Shown: one piece after another, positions 39,701-49,014 of the stretch
Layout: the number at the start of each line of letters is the position of its first letter
Position numbering within the stretch: the first letter of the stretch is position 1
Origin: Symsagittifera roscoffensis
Taxonomy: Eukaryota; Xenacoelomorpha; Acoela; Convolutidae
DNA: 64,000 nt
Assembly (NCBI RefSeq): GCF_963678635.1
Contig: NC_087067.1
Location: 19,419,018-19,483,017 of the forward strand
Direction: 5' to 3'
Program-made: the position numbers and the translations under genes
Notes under the pieces: model-generated
Told to the model about the DNA's origin: nothing
Database searches by the model: none
What the model saw: only the letters and a program-made list of their open reading frames with translations

Positions 39701-41761
39701 TGCATGACAGCGTCGGCAGAAGAAACATGCGATCATTTGATAAACGTGTGGATAGCAAGGCATGGCTGCCCCATCACGTTCCAATCGGACAATGGCAAAG
39801 CATTCGTAGGTGCTCTCACGAAAGAGTTAATGAAAAGGTCGCAGGTAGCGCAGGCCCACTCGACCACTTATCACCCGCAAACGAATGGCCTAGTCGAGAG
39901 GCAGAATCGCACACTGGTATCCATGTTGAGAGTCTACTGCTCACGCTATATGGATGACTGGGACAAGCACTTGCCGCAAGTGATGGGTGCTTACAACAGC
40001 ACGGAGCATTCCACCACGGGAATAAGTCCGCATATGATGCTGACGGGTCATGAAAAAGCACTCCCGTTAACGTTCTTCTACCCTGAATATGAAGGGAAGA
40101 GGACAGCACCGCAAACGTACGTGCGGGACGTTATTAGAAGACAACAGGACCTCAATGACTTATGCAGGAAGAATACGCAACAGGCGCAGATTAGACAAAA
40201 AAGGAGGTTTGATGAAAGGACAGCCGATGCAAAAGCCTACTCAGTTGGCGACTACGTCTGGGTGTTCCAGGAAGTGGTTCCACCAAAAGGAACCAAGAAA
40301 CTATTAAAGAAATGGCGTGGTCCATTTCAGATAACAGAGGTGCATCAAGGAGGTCGTTTTTATCGGCTGAGCACCGGAAGAGCGGCTCATTACGAGAATA
40401 TCAAACCACACAACGCCTCGTCCGAGGATTGGTGCATCCCAGCGGACATGCAAGAGGGAGACTATTTAATAGTGGATCCTGCTTGTGAAGTGAATGAAAG
40501 GGGTACTCGCGACAAGAACGACGGGAATGAGATGGTGGACAATTGTGATCTACCACTGGATCTCGAGTTGACTGAGCGAGTAGAGGTGGACGATGAAACT
40601 CTACCCTATGCCGAAGAAGACTGGGATTGCCCGGAACAAACCGAAATTGACAAAGGAATACAGCCTGACTTTCCGCTCACTATGGAGACACGCCAAAGTA
40701 AGAGGGGAAAAAACCAGAAGAAATACAATCCACATGGCGAGGACTTCGTTGTAGACCGGATAGTAGTGAGTGATGTCATAGACTCGCTGGTGGGGCTGGA
40801 CGAAGTAGCGATGCTAGAAGAAATCGACCTTGTGAACGATATGGATCAAGATTGGATCGACGATCGATCAGAACCGGAAGTGGAGTTCGAACCAGAAGCG
40901 GAACAGACTCATGAGCAAGAACTAACAAACTTGCGCGTGCTCGAATGGCTCCACGATCTGCCGACAGATCCAAAAGAGACGATCCTGACGATTCAGGACG
41001 TCGACAGAGACGGCGTCAAATACATCAGTCATGACAATACCGAGTCCAACTGGGTCGCCCCAGATGGTCCTCTACGTGTTCCACAATCCAACCTCGGTCT
41101 CCTAGACTTTGGGCGATCGACGGGGACGTCGATGGATATTTTTGTCCGGGGAGTGGGGGTAGGACTCACCCACACCGAAAATCTCATAATAAAAAAATTG
41201 AAATCGGCAAGGGAAACCGGAGAACTAGAGACAGAGGGCGAGAATGCAAAGAAACCACCTTTTGGACGAATCTTTGAATCGTATTTTGATCTCCCGAACC
41301 ACTATTCGAACAATATCGTTATAACGGACAGCGATTTCATACTCACGGAACGCACGTGCGCCATAGCGATAACTGCGGACGTAAGCTTCAAAACAGCACT
41401 AGCGGCCGACTTTAAAAGAGAGTACAAGAATATCGAGTTTTTGTGGAAACAGAGGCCGGGTGTAGGAGGAATGATAGCGTTGCCCCCTGTTGCATCACAG
41501 ATACCAGGGAAATATTTGTGTTTTTTGGTTACGAAAGCTACTGATAGGCAACACGTGAATCCGGAGAGCTTGGTATTGGCCTTGACTCGACTTAGGGATT
41601 TCCTGGTTGAGAGAGGTGTGACCTCTCTCTCGTTGCCAGTTTATGATCCCAATAGAGGGAAGCTACACCCGAGAGAGTTGTACGCTCTTGTGCATGTGAT
41701 ATTTTCAGAGACTGACATAGAGGTTTACTTACATAAAAAATACTATCTGAGCATATGCTAA
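36770..41761 (+). CDS. pol: Pol of giant element: RT, RNase H, integrase and macro-like C-terminus
   Basis: The frame continues RT from KDAYPIPRI. Residues here are counted from 36842. The YVDD active site is at residues 67-70. RNase H follows with LDTDASVVA, AEMFAV, VDNRALAWL and QNADSLS. A spacer of about 500 residues, acidic and Ser-rich with GESDTFEP-type repeats, separates it from integrase. The HHCC finger (HDQMGHQG...CLSCQQAK) precedes D924, D983 and E1019, with DD(35)E spacing. A C-terminal integrase domain has VGDYVWVFQE and LKKWRGPFQI. After a further acidic linker, residues about 1490-1639 resemble a macro domain. Intact from the frameshift to its natural stop. Confidence 0.9.
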   Translation, partial: KDAYPIPRIDESLSKLGDAKFFTTLDLGSAFWQVPLRKQDREKTGFACELGLFQWKRMPFGLCNATATFQRLMAQALTSVTKKYGNLIMCYVDDVVIATPTLEDHIERLEEVFSCMKQAGLKCKPSKCEILIDSIKYLGRLVDKHGVRPDPEAVEAVLTWKAPKTDTQLMSFLGFANYYREFIKGYADKIYPMQRLMRNKGKKFTWTDEAQVSFENIKRELCEAPVLGMPTEKGMFVLDTDASVVAISGILHQEQEWNGRTVLRPIADGSKVLSDTEMKYGAPKAEMFAVITFVEKYRAYLGSAPFKLRVDNRALAWLKTYSMDQSYIGRWIVRLDGYHMIIEHRTRDKHQNADSLSKKTEFYERLEEKQANQSEIKEGFSFLDKETYDKLPLTRWLDKSGHPIPGHPDLPVETAAEIKLLAKGEPVPLDLLVRSNLVQQELTRLGINSIALLNKTVNVAPDVMGKLRDLLDREVNRHNREWMETMQRLTVTERTEKRPVSIRSRGVERDCRSIVNQLVTSMPKEVLLRTSFTEYGTSNQNQATEEVRIRSKSSFTRRVHFTDAKEEYEPSPDCSSMDETMSGESDTFEPVKDVSSDESDTFEPVQDDLSGERLTRPPRGRILSGESGSKRPMDRVLSGESRNISDNLEYDVEESVVSSGDSRPQSWDNTSETTSNSDVSEIAIHSLLVDWKQRGLDRETHQDPDRDRYTSDEEGTVVDNAADELELIAVSKRPTRLLPHGTVVRTNLEPSVQEATPLKKIWCVKLMDDAHAPEIMSGQMNVVKTYLKARYRLSDLLRAQRNDRMTSSLKRWIENGAPDKGDLEEDSYKILKQFYLKRKDLLYLNKDGIVACKRKEEDKVLYKYNSIVLPQLYQTELLFRSHDQMGHQGMDKVYNRIQKRFEWPGLKKACEKWIAACLSCQQAKDPRKLRFPLQSIESSGFNEVVQIDHQKICMTATGYNQVLVMIDRFTKYAEAAPCMTASAEETCDHLINVWIARHGCPITFQSDNGKAFVGALTKELMKRSQVAQAHSTTYHPQTNGLVERQNRTLVSMLRVYCSRYMDDWDKHLPQVMGAYNSTEHSTTGISPHMMLTGHEKALPLTFFYPEYEGKRTAPQTYVRDVIRRQQDLNDLCRKNTQQAQIRQKRRFDERTADAKAYSVGDYVWVFQEVVPPKGTKKLLKKWRGPFQITEVHQGGRFYRLSTGRAAHYENIKPHNASSEDWCIPADMQEGDYLIVDPACEVNERGTRDKNDGNEMVDNCDLPLDLELTERVEVDDETLPYAEEDWDCPEQTEIDKGIQPDFPLTMETRQSKRGKNQKKYNPHGEDFVVDRIVVSDVIDSLVGLDEVAMLEEIDLVNDMDQDWIDDRSEPEVEFEPEAEQTHEQELTNLRVLEWLHDLPTDPKETILTIQDVDRDGVKYISHDNTESNWVAPDGPLRVPQSNLGLLDFGRSTGTSMDIFVRGVGVGLTHTENLIIKKLKSARETGELETEGENAKKPPFGRIFESYFDLPNHYSNNIVITDSDFILTERTCAIAITADVSFKTALAADFKREYKNIEFLWKQRPGVGGMIALPPVASQIPGKYLCFLVTKATDRQHVNPESLVLALTRLRDFLVERGVTSLSLPVYDPNRGKLHPRELYALVHVIFSETDIEVYLHKKYYLSIC
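41356..41761 (+). other. Macro (ADP-ribose)-like domain at Pol C-terminus
   Basis: The order is RTCAIAITADVSFKTALAADF (strand plus helix in place of the 'NAAN/SADF' region), then GVGGMIALP, YLCFLVTKATD, VNPESLVLALTRLRDFL, VTSLSLPVYDPNRGKL and IEVYLH. This tracks the strand-helix order of Appr-1''-p-processing macro domains ('ylvTK', 'al..lr', 'i.lP..g.g'). Some ligand-loop glycines are unclear. Fold assignment is by pattern, not by search. Confidence 0.55.
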
Positions 41762-41979
41762 GAATTGCGCTCGGCGATAAGTGGTTTTCATTAAGTTGCT
41801 CGATAAGAATTAGAGTCAAGTTTTAGGTTAGGCTTTAGGTACAGTATTAGGGATTAGGTTTTTATATGATAGTATAGGTGTGTGATGTTTATGTGTTTAT
41901 GTTATGTTATTGTTATGATATGTTTTATGTTTGTGTCATCAAGGTGACAGCGCTTATTCGTGCTACTCTGACAAAGATA

Positions 41980-41998
41980 AAGGTGGACGATCCACCTT
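41980..41998 (+). promoter_or_regulatory. Intergenic hairpin between pol and SGNH ORF
   Basis: AAGGTGGA, loop CGA, TCCACCTT: a perfect 8-bp stem in the 440-nt gap between pol and the next ORF. It could aid reinitiation or RNA processing; function unknown. Confidence 0.35.
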
Positions 41999-42037
41999 GG
42001 TGCTAAATTTTAAATCAGAATTGTGAAGAGAATTTCA

Positions 42038-42109
42038 ATGGAGAGTTTTAAAGAATTGATTGATGTTGCATCCAAAAATGATGGTTCTAAGTCGCGACCT
42101 GTTTTTTAG
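42038..42109 (+). CDS. 23-codon upstream ORF
   Basis: ATG 42038 to TAG 42107-42109, ending 94 nt before the SGNH ORF ATG. It may be a regulatory uORF or a chance frame. No family is recognisable at this length. Confidence 0.25.
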   Translation: MESFKELIDVASKNDGSKSRPVF

Positions 42110-42203
42110 ATCTTGATTGATCGAAAATTGTTTACTGAACACTGAATCAGAGGAGACAGAAAGAAATTACACGACACGACAAGAAGAATCAACACGAAAA
42201 GAA

Positions 42204-44603
42204 ATGGGTGACACGAACGAACTCATGGAATTCCTCTCAGCGAGTCTAGGAGCGACTCTAGACGAGATCTATCAGCGGCTGATCGATTGTAATTTTACAC
42301 GAGAAGACCCGGGGTTGGCGATGTTTGTGGTCGCACTCCTCAATGCACTGGGAAGAGAGGGTCGAGGGAATCGCCCTACAGAAGTCGTGTTGATGTTGGC
42401 CTTCGGTGAGTCCGGGACCGCCGAGAGAGGCCGAAACCGATTGATGAGATGGAGGCGCGGAGAAATGTCTGGCCACGACCTGGCTCGTGAGCCAGGACTA
42501 GGTGAGCAAAGGGACCACCGGCTAGGTGAGATGTCCTTGCCCGTCCAACCTGCGCAGCCACTCATTGGAGCGAAGAGACAAAGTGATGGGCCAGGCCCGT
42601 CACACTCTGTCGACTCTCCAACAGCTGCTCCTCCCCTAAAGAGAGTGAGAGTGAGCGAGATAGAGATCCAGACGTCGGAGACGATTGAGACACTGGAGAA
42701 GAAGGAGAGAGATCAGAGTGAGCTATGTGCCAAACTTCAGGAGTACAGGGCCATAGCTCGGGAGAGAGACGAATGGAAAAAGAAATTTGAAGATCTGCAG
42801 GTGGCCTACAAGGAGGATGAGATAAAGCACCTGAAGGAGCTGTATATGGCGAAGGTGAGCCAAGTGTCACCGGAAATCCTGGCGAGCATGAGGTCCTCGG
42901 AGGGATCTAACGACACACGCCCCAGGACAACAGCGCAGGAGCTGTGCGCATCGAGAGGACCTGAGGTTCTGGATTTGCGTGCATCAAGGGGGCCCGAGGC
43001 TCCTCAGCAGACACGACCGTCTGCTTCGAGTCAGAGGTTTACGATACCAGACCCTTCTGACACCTATCTAGCTCCTCAATTTCAGGAATCATTTAACCAA
43101 GTGGCCAGAGCCGCGATGGATGAGATCAACAGAGGCACTGAGCGGACACTGGCTAGGATCGTTCCTTCCCAGCGTCGTGATCATTCATCAAATAGCTCGG
43201 AGCGAGCAACCCGCACGATAGCGTGTTCTGCGCCTGGTGGAGTCTTTGAGAAGTCTCGCGTGGTAGACATCAGGAAGAATCTGATGGCACGTCATCAGTT
43301 CACGCAAGTGCCAGCCGAGCATCCTCGAGCCTGCCTGAATGACATGAGCTGGAACCCCGCCACGAACGACCAAGTAATTCCCCCAGGGAGTCGCCATTTG
43401 ATCATTGGAGACAGTTTGGTGAGAGATCTGAATGAGATCTTCGTCTATGGTCAGACTACCATTCTGTCCTTTGGAGGAGCCTCAGTGGCTCAAGTCATCA
43501 AAATGATGGAGTTCCAGAGCGAGGATGATTTGGATACATTAATAATAATGCTGGGGACCAATGACGTCTCGAGAGCCCCCGTGACTCCGGAGAACAAGTG
43601 GGAACCTCTATTGGTGTGCCTATTGAACGAATTGAAAGAAAAGTATAGACCCAAGCTCGTGATCCTGTGTACGATACCACCAAATCCTTTGGTGGGCACT
43701 ATAGCTGCAGATTTCATGAATGGCAACGTGACGCGGTGGAATGAAATGACCCGCAGTCTGGTGAGAAACAATCCTGGCGAGTTGCGACTCCTGGATCTCG
43801 AAAATATGCTACGCATGACTGATCACATCGAGCTCACCAGAGATGGAGTGCACTTCAATACCCAACGAGGGAGGCATTGGATTAACGATGTGTTTCAGAC
43901 GCAACTGAGAGAAGTGGAGCAAGAGTCGAGGGCGACCGGTTCTTTGGCTCGGACCAATTTGACCGGAGGGAGTAGAATAAGGGCAACCGTGCCCGAATCC
44001 CTCGCCAACCGTCTAGGGCCCTTGGCAACGGAGACCGTTGGAGCCGTAACCGTCGCTCCGAGCTCAAACGTGAGAGACAGGCTGGGGACTGCTCCTCCTC
44101 CCAGGCCGCAGTCGATTGGAAGCCGACTCGGCAGATCGGTGGAGCAGAGTAATAGAAACAACTCCCAGACCGCGTCTAGGAGGAATGATTCGCCTGCCAC
44201 GACAAATCCTGCGTCGACGGCAGGACCGTCTACAAGTACCGTGCCAGCGGAGGGAATTGAATCAGGCAGCAGGCTGCTTTGGAATAGATCAGATCCTAGC
44301 CATTGGGGTCAGTATAAGACGGACATGTCGGCGAAGTTGAATATGAATACCTTGACGTGTCGGGAAGATGCGATGAGAATGACTGGCGGTGAAAGTCCCA
44401 CAGTGTCGCGACTTTATCGGATACCGGGCGTGGATTGGCTGCTAGCAGAACAGGAGAAATTCAGCTCCTCGACCTCACTCCGACATGCAGACCTGGATGG
44501 ATTGCCTCATGACAATACCTTTGGACCTTTAAACACCCGGTCGCTCACCGACGTTCGATCTAGGAGCGTTGGAAAGGGACTTGCTAGAGTACCGGTTCAG
44601 TGA
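42204..44603 (+). CDS. SGNH/GDSL-hydrolase ORF of giant element (799 aa)
   Basis: ATG 42204 is the first in frame, in good context (GAAATGG). A charged N-terminal half includes a coiled coil (about 42670-42860). The SGNH hydrolase domain spans roughly residues 395-590: block I HLIIGDSLVRDL with nucleophile S404, block III MLGTNDVS with G451 and N453, and block V TRDGVHF with D547 and H550. All four signature positions are present. A Pro/Ser/Thr-rich tail follows. Members act as esterases or lipases; the substrate here is unknown. Esterase domains occur in some LINE elements but are not a standard LTR-element gene. It overlaps the next ORF's open frame. Confidence 0.8.
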   Translation: MGDTNELMEFLSASLGATLDEIYQRLIDCNFTREDPGLAMFVVALLNALGREGRGNRPTEVVLMLAFGESGTAERGRNRLMRWRRGEMSGHDLAREPGLGEQRDHRLGEMSLPVQPAQPLIGAKRQSDGPGPSHSVDSPTAAPPLKRVRVSEIEIQTSETIETLEKKERDQSELCAKLQEYRAIARERDEWKKKFEDLQVAYKEDEIKHLKELYMAKVSQVSPEILASMRSSEGSNDTRPRTTAQELCASRGPEVLDLRASRGPEAPQQTRPSASSQRFTIPDPSDTYLAPQFQESFNQVARAAMDEINRGTERTLARIVPSQRRDHSSNSSERATRTIACSAPGGVFEKSRVVDIRKNLMARHQFTQVPAEHPRACLNDMSWNPATNDQVIPPGSRHLIIGDSLVRDLNEIFVYGQTTILSFGGASVAQVIKMMEFQSEDDLDTLIIMLGTNDVSRAPVTPENKWEPLLVCLLNELKEKYRPKLVILCTIPPNPLVGTIAADFMNGNVTRWNEMTRSLVRNNPGELRLLDLENMLRMTDHIELTRDGVHFNTQRGRHWINDVFQTQLREVEQESRATGSLARTNLTGGSRIRATVPESLANRLGPLATETVGAVTVAPSSNVRDRLGTAPPPRPQSIGSRLGRSVEQSNRNNSQTASRRNDSPATTNPASTAGPSTSTVPAEGIESGSRLLWNRSDPSHWGQYKTDMSAKLNMNTLTCREDAMRMTGGESPTVSRLYRIPGVDWLLAEQEKFSSSTSLRHADLDGLPHDNTFGPLNTRSLTDVRSRSVGKGLARVPVQ

Positions 44604-44640
44604 AGATGACGATGGGGAAGTCGATGGGAGTTTATTGTTA

Positions 44641-47600
44641 ATGGCACCATCGTCCTTCATGTCTCCTACAAAGGAGGCGTCGGCCGATCTATCTCCGACA
44701 GACCCAATAAGCCAGGCTAGAGAGTGCCGAAGCAGGGATCCGCAGAAACTGCTTTATGAATCACCAAGGAGGAGGAAAATCGAAGAGTCAATGAAGATAT
44801 CGTTCCTCAGCACATTACCAGAAGAAGAATGGGAAAGATATCAAATGGAGTTGGAAGGCAAGACAGGAGCAATCTGGAGCCGAGTAAACTTCATGGAGAA
44901 ATCTTGGGACGTGATAAGGCGATATGGGACGCAGTCCATAATGAAGGTGGGATTGAACCAATCCATCATGCGTGAGGTCCTGGAAAAAATAGTGAGCGCC
45001 ATGGAGTCGGATGTTCTGACCGAGTCAGTAACAGAAGACAGTGCCGATGATCAGCATGTTGCAAAGAAATTACCTGTCAGACGAGCCAGGAAAGGGCTGA
45101 AGCGACTAAAAGGGAAAACAGGAAGTCGAGCCATGAACCCGAGAGTGGTGAAGTCGAGAGCCAGCGCAGTGGTGACCTCTTTAACGAGCGCAGGTCGTTC
45201 AGGCGAGAGCGGGCAAGGAGATAGCGCAACGCTGACAGGGGGAGAAAAAGAGAATCTGATACCCCCTATGCTCTTGGCAGGTCTGACCGTAACCGCCACA
45301 ATGTCAAAGAAGACGGCGCGAACCCTGGCAGACACTAGGTTAGAAATGGAAGTAATCAGTCAATGTGGATCTGGAGGACTTGAAGATTATAGGCCCTCGC
45401 GGATCAACATGGCCAAGTTGAAACTGGAAGGACAACTCGACGTGGTCGAGTACAGTCGAATAACTGTGCCGGAATCGGTCCACATGGGAGATCCGGCAGG
45501 GGGTTATGTGGAGATGTTGAAAGCGAGGAACTCCGCGAGAGGGCACCTGATGGCTTGGAGTGAAAAGCGGGCCATGCAAGAATATCTGAAAGGGCTTACG
45601 GAGAACTCTAACTTCAATCGAAGAGAGTATGGCACAGTAATGTCATCAGAAGCGAACGAAATTGGATTGGAAAAACTGCTAGAAATTTCTTGGAGGGCGG
45701 CCCTCCAGAAATACTTCGATGAGACGATGAAGGCACCTGCTACTGTGGCAGCATACCTGGCTCATCCTTGCGTGAGAACTGATCTGCAAGTACGACTGGC
45801 TTGGTGCTTGATGGGCATCAAAAAGGCGGAGTATGAAGCCAGTAATGACTCGAAATCACGAGAACAGGAGCTAGAGTTAATGGAAGCTCTACGAGCATTG
45901 ATTTCGAAAGACGATTCAGCGATAGCATGGGCTAAGCGTAAGGATGCCCTTTGCTTTGTCAGGTTCGTGGTGGATCGCATCCCCACTCCTGTGTTGGGAG
46001 AATGTATAAAGATCATTCGGCAAAAGGGAGTTGATTGCGAAAGGAACTTCCTTAGGGCACTCCTAGAGCTATATCAGGACATGCCATTGACCGTGCCAAG
46101 CAAGGAGTCGAATGATATGGAAAGCTATCGCAAGTTGGAAGAGGTGAGAAGATACTCCAACAAAGAATTGAGAGTGAGCAGAGACTTGATTGAAGCGGCC
46201 AGAGGACAAAAGGAGTTTGCAACACTAGGGAAACTGAAGTCGTTCCAATACGTGTCTGGCATACCGGGGATGGCGTATAATCCCTTCGTGAACGAAGAAG
46301 CCAGGGAAGCATACTTCGACTACGAGCAAGTCACAGTGCTCAACTTCTGGGTTGAACGGATTAAGGAAATTGGAATGTTGATGGTGGAACAACCCAAGCT
46401 TGGAATTATTTTGGAAGAACGAGTAATCGAACCCTCGATTCCCGAGCTAAAAGGGCAAGTGAGTTTTGATTGTGGTTCTTGGGACGGTCCCTTGAAAACC
46501 AGTCTAGTAGTGATGTGGGAATTCATGAAACCTTCCTGGTGTCCCCATCCTAACGCAGGCTTAATCTGGGACATGACCGCGGATGTCATGTTAGAACGAG
46601 ATGATGATGCGAGTTTACATGATCTGGCCATGATACATCACCTGCTGGCCATGAGATTGACGAAGAAGAAGAGCAACCCGTCCACGGAGCTGTCCGAGGA
46701 AGGTACATCGAGTAATTGGTTGAAGCAAGGCACATGCTTGGCTCAACACAGTGGGATGGAAGGACATGTTTGTAACCTGGGACACTGCCTGATTACGCTA
46801 AGCGAGCAGCATCGACAACTGGCACGATTGTACGGAAGATTGAGCATGTCAGATAAGAGTGCCATGGAGTTGGTCGCAGACTGCCATGGGGTGACGGACG
46901 TAAACCTGATCACAGCCTTGGGATTTTGCAGCATGACGAGTTCGATAGAATCGCTCGAGCGCTTGGAGCGTGCCCATGAGCTAGTGACGTCCCTCAGCGT
47001 GGAAATATTCCCTGGAGCATTACAGACAGAGCAAAAGATTGGAGGCTGGCGAGAAGCCCTAGAGAATGAAATGAATCTGAAGGATAGTGAAGCCTATCAC
47101 AGACCTACTGGTTCAAAATATATGGTGGGTTCAAGCTCAGCGCCGTATTGTAATAGCAAGTATCCTACGCACATGGTGGTGATGGATGCGAGGACGCAAC
47201 AAGTGTTGGTTGACCAACTTTTCTCTGTGCCAAAGTGCGTGAGGTTGGCCAGAATGTCAGAGAGGTCATATGACTTGTTGGCAAAGATCTTTCGGGCAGT
47301 CCCGAAGAGATCCGAAGGCGAGTTGCAAGACGTTGTGGGTGAAGAGTTCATGAGACTGAACGAAGGCAACGTGAGTGAGTTCCAGAAACAGAAAGCGAGT
47401 GGAGCGTTACCCACTGAATTCCCCACCATAGAAGAGAAAGACGATTTACATAGAATCCTGATGGAAGTGGAACCGTTGCTGGGAGCCTCAGGGTATCGGA
47501 CCCGAAGGAACATAGTGAGAACCCATGGGGAGTATCCTTGCCACTGCTTGGCGCAGACGTTGTGGTACCCCAAACGCGGGAATCTGATCCTAGTATGGGA

Positions 47601-48279
47601 CGTGGAGGAGTTGTACTCCACGGGGTTGCCCGATCAGAATCAACCAGTGTCAATCGTGGTGGTTAGCGCCATGCTAGCAGTGAGATGGTTGGAGGCTAAT
47701 GCAGACACAAGTGAGCAGGAGACGGCCGTGCCGACTCCTGAACAGCTGAGCAACGTGAAAATGAGTAGTGAATTGGATCTTTTCAGAACCACCTGCAAGG
47801 TTCTGAGAATACCTAAAGCCATCGAAAGAATATGGTCAAGGCAAAGATTGATGCCTTGGTTCCGTGCAGTGATGACATCTTGGATGTATGAACGTGCGAA
47901 GCGTCACATGTCAAGGAACACGGAAGCCTATCAATCTTTCCAGCTAGACATAGGACCAGGAGCCTATAAGAGAGCTTTCCTGACGCATAGAAACGCGGTC
48001 ACCACGGCGGTGAAGCGAGTAGCTGGAGCGCCTTGTGTTACTGAAGATGAGAAGAAAGAGGTCTTAAGAGCTGACCTAGAACGAAACGTGAGCCTATGTC
48101 TTCACAACAGCTTTTGCAGGAACCGGGAGCAGAAGGTGAATGTGGACTTGCTACCTTGTTGCAAACCGAGGCTGTTGGAACAGGAGGGTTGGGGCACGGC
48201 CCGCAACTCTCTGGACATGTTAGAGAAAGTCCTGGAAGACAGTGACGCTGAACATCAGGATGGGGAAATGATGGAGTGA
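44641..48279 (+). CDS. Orphan large ORF of giant element (1,212 aa)
   Basis: The first ATG is 44641, and the frame is open from 44533, overlapping the end of the SGNH ORF by up to 71 nt. The product could therefore start independently or by frameshifting. The N-terminal 130 residues are charged; a basic patch (KKLPVRRARKGLKRLKGKTG) lies at about 45064-45123. The rest looks like a large helical protein with scattered Cys/His (CHCLAQTLWYPK, VCNLGHCLITL). I see no polymerase, nuclease, helicase, envelope or membrane signature. It is uninterrupted over 3.6 kb in a copy whose gag-pol is broken. Function unknown. Confidence 0.75.
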   Translation: MAPSSFMSPTKEASADLSPTDPISQARECRSRDPQKLLYESPRRRKIEESMKISFLSTLPEEEWERYQMELEGKTGAIWSRVNFMEKSWDVIRRYGTQSIMKVGLNQSIMREVLEKIVSAMESDVLTESVTEDSADDQHVAKKLPVRRARKGLKRLKGKTGSRAMNPRVVKSRASAVVTSLTSAGRSGESGQGDSATLTGGEKENLIPPMLLAGLTVTATMSKKTARTLADTRLEMEVISQCGSGGLEDYRPSRINMAKLKLEGQLDVVEYSRITVPESVHMGDPAGGYVEMLKARNSARGHLMAWSEKRAMQEYLKGLTENSNFNRREYGTVMSSEANEIGLEKLLEISWRAALQKYFDETMKAPATVAAYLAHPCVRTDLQVRLAWCLMGIKKAEYEASNDSKSREQELELMEALRALISKDDSAIAWAKRKDALCFVRFVVDRIPTPVLGECIKIIRQKGVDCERNFLRALLELYQDMPLTVPSKESNDMESYRKLEEVRRYSNKELRVSRDLIEAARGQKEFATLGKLKSFQYVSGIPGMAYNPFVNEEAREAYFDYEQVTVLNFWVERIKEIGMLMVEQPKLGIILEERVIEPSIPELKGQVSFDCGSWDGPLKTSLVVMWEFMKPSWCPHPNAGLIWDMTADVMLERDDDASLHDLAMIHHLLAMRLTKKKSNPSTELSEEGTSSNWLKQGTCLAQHSGMEGHVCNLGHCLITLSEQHRQLARLYGRLSMSDKSAMELVADCHGVTDVNLITALGFCSMTSSIESLERLERAHELVTSLSVEIFPGALQTEQKIGGWREALENEMNLKDSEAYHRPTGSKYMVGSSSAPYCNSKYPTHMVVMDARTQQVLVDQLFSVPKCVRLARMSERSYDLLAKIFRAVPKRSEGELQDVVGEEFMRLNEGNVSEFQKQKASGALPTEFPTIEEKDDLHRILMEVEPLLGASGYRTRRNIVRTHGEYPCHCLAQTLWYPKRGNLILVWDVEELYSTGLPDQNQPVSIVVVSAMLAVRWLEANADTSEQETAVPTPEQLSNVKMSSELDLFRTTCKVLRIPKAIERIWSRQRLMPWFRAVMTSWMYERAKRHMSRNTEAYQSFQLDIGPGAYKRAFLTHRNAVTTAVKRVAGAPCVTEDEKKEVLRADLERNVSLCLHNSFCRNREQKVNVDLLPCCKPRLLEQEGWGTARNSLDMLEKVLEDSDAEHQDGEMME

Positions 48280-49014
48280 AGATGACCAAAGAAAAGAAGA
48301 GAAGGAGAGAAAAACTTGATTGTATTTGTGTGCTAAAACTTGAACAAATCAACCAAGTTTTGATTATTGAACTTGTTAAACTTTTTGTTTTGATTTAGTT
48401 TGGTCAGACCAAACTTTGAAAATGTTGCAATTGTTAAAATTGTTGAAATTGTTGATTTTAGTTACTACTATCTATGTATGTATATAAGGAACATAGGTGA
48501 GTATATTTACCTATTTATTCACGACTGAAGTTTTTAACCTGTGTAAGACACAACTTCACTGTGTGGCGACATGGTAAGTTTGAGTAAATTCGCTCGAGAA
48601 GGGTGGGTAACTCAATAACTTTCCTAGCCACAGAGTTTCTTAGTTTTAATATGGAAAGGACCGCATAAATGACTGATTATACTTGGTGAGTGAAGTTAAG
48701 TTAATTTTAACGGGTGCGTGGCCGTGCCACGTCCCACTTTTTAATCACAAAGAGCGAAAAGAAGTTTTATAACAAGACGACGTAAGTAGTCAGAAAAGAA
48801 ATTTTATCTAGGACACTCCTCATGGTGCAAATTTTGTGAAAATGTTGAAAGGCAGTGAGATGTAGTACGATGCCATTTGTGAACACGTAGTGAGTTGAAG
48901 TGGAGTAGATAAATTTCATTTTCTTATGCGATTTGTAAGATTGGTTACAGAAAACTGGATACCTACTTGACGATAACCCGGTGTTGTGCGATCAATAGGG
49001 ACATTGATGGAGAC
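48280..49014 (+). other. 3' untranslated region of giant element
   Basis: No ORF is supported. It contains short repeats around TTGTTAAAA/TTGTTGAAATTG (48422-48458). It leads into the PPT-like tract before the 3' LTR. Confidence 0.5.

Noticed and set aside
41943-41952. GGTGACAGCG complementary to CGCTGTCACC in the leader (about 30647 and 31976)
   Set aside because: A 10-nt complement between regions of this size can occur by chance; no covariation available.
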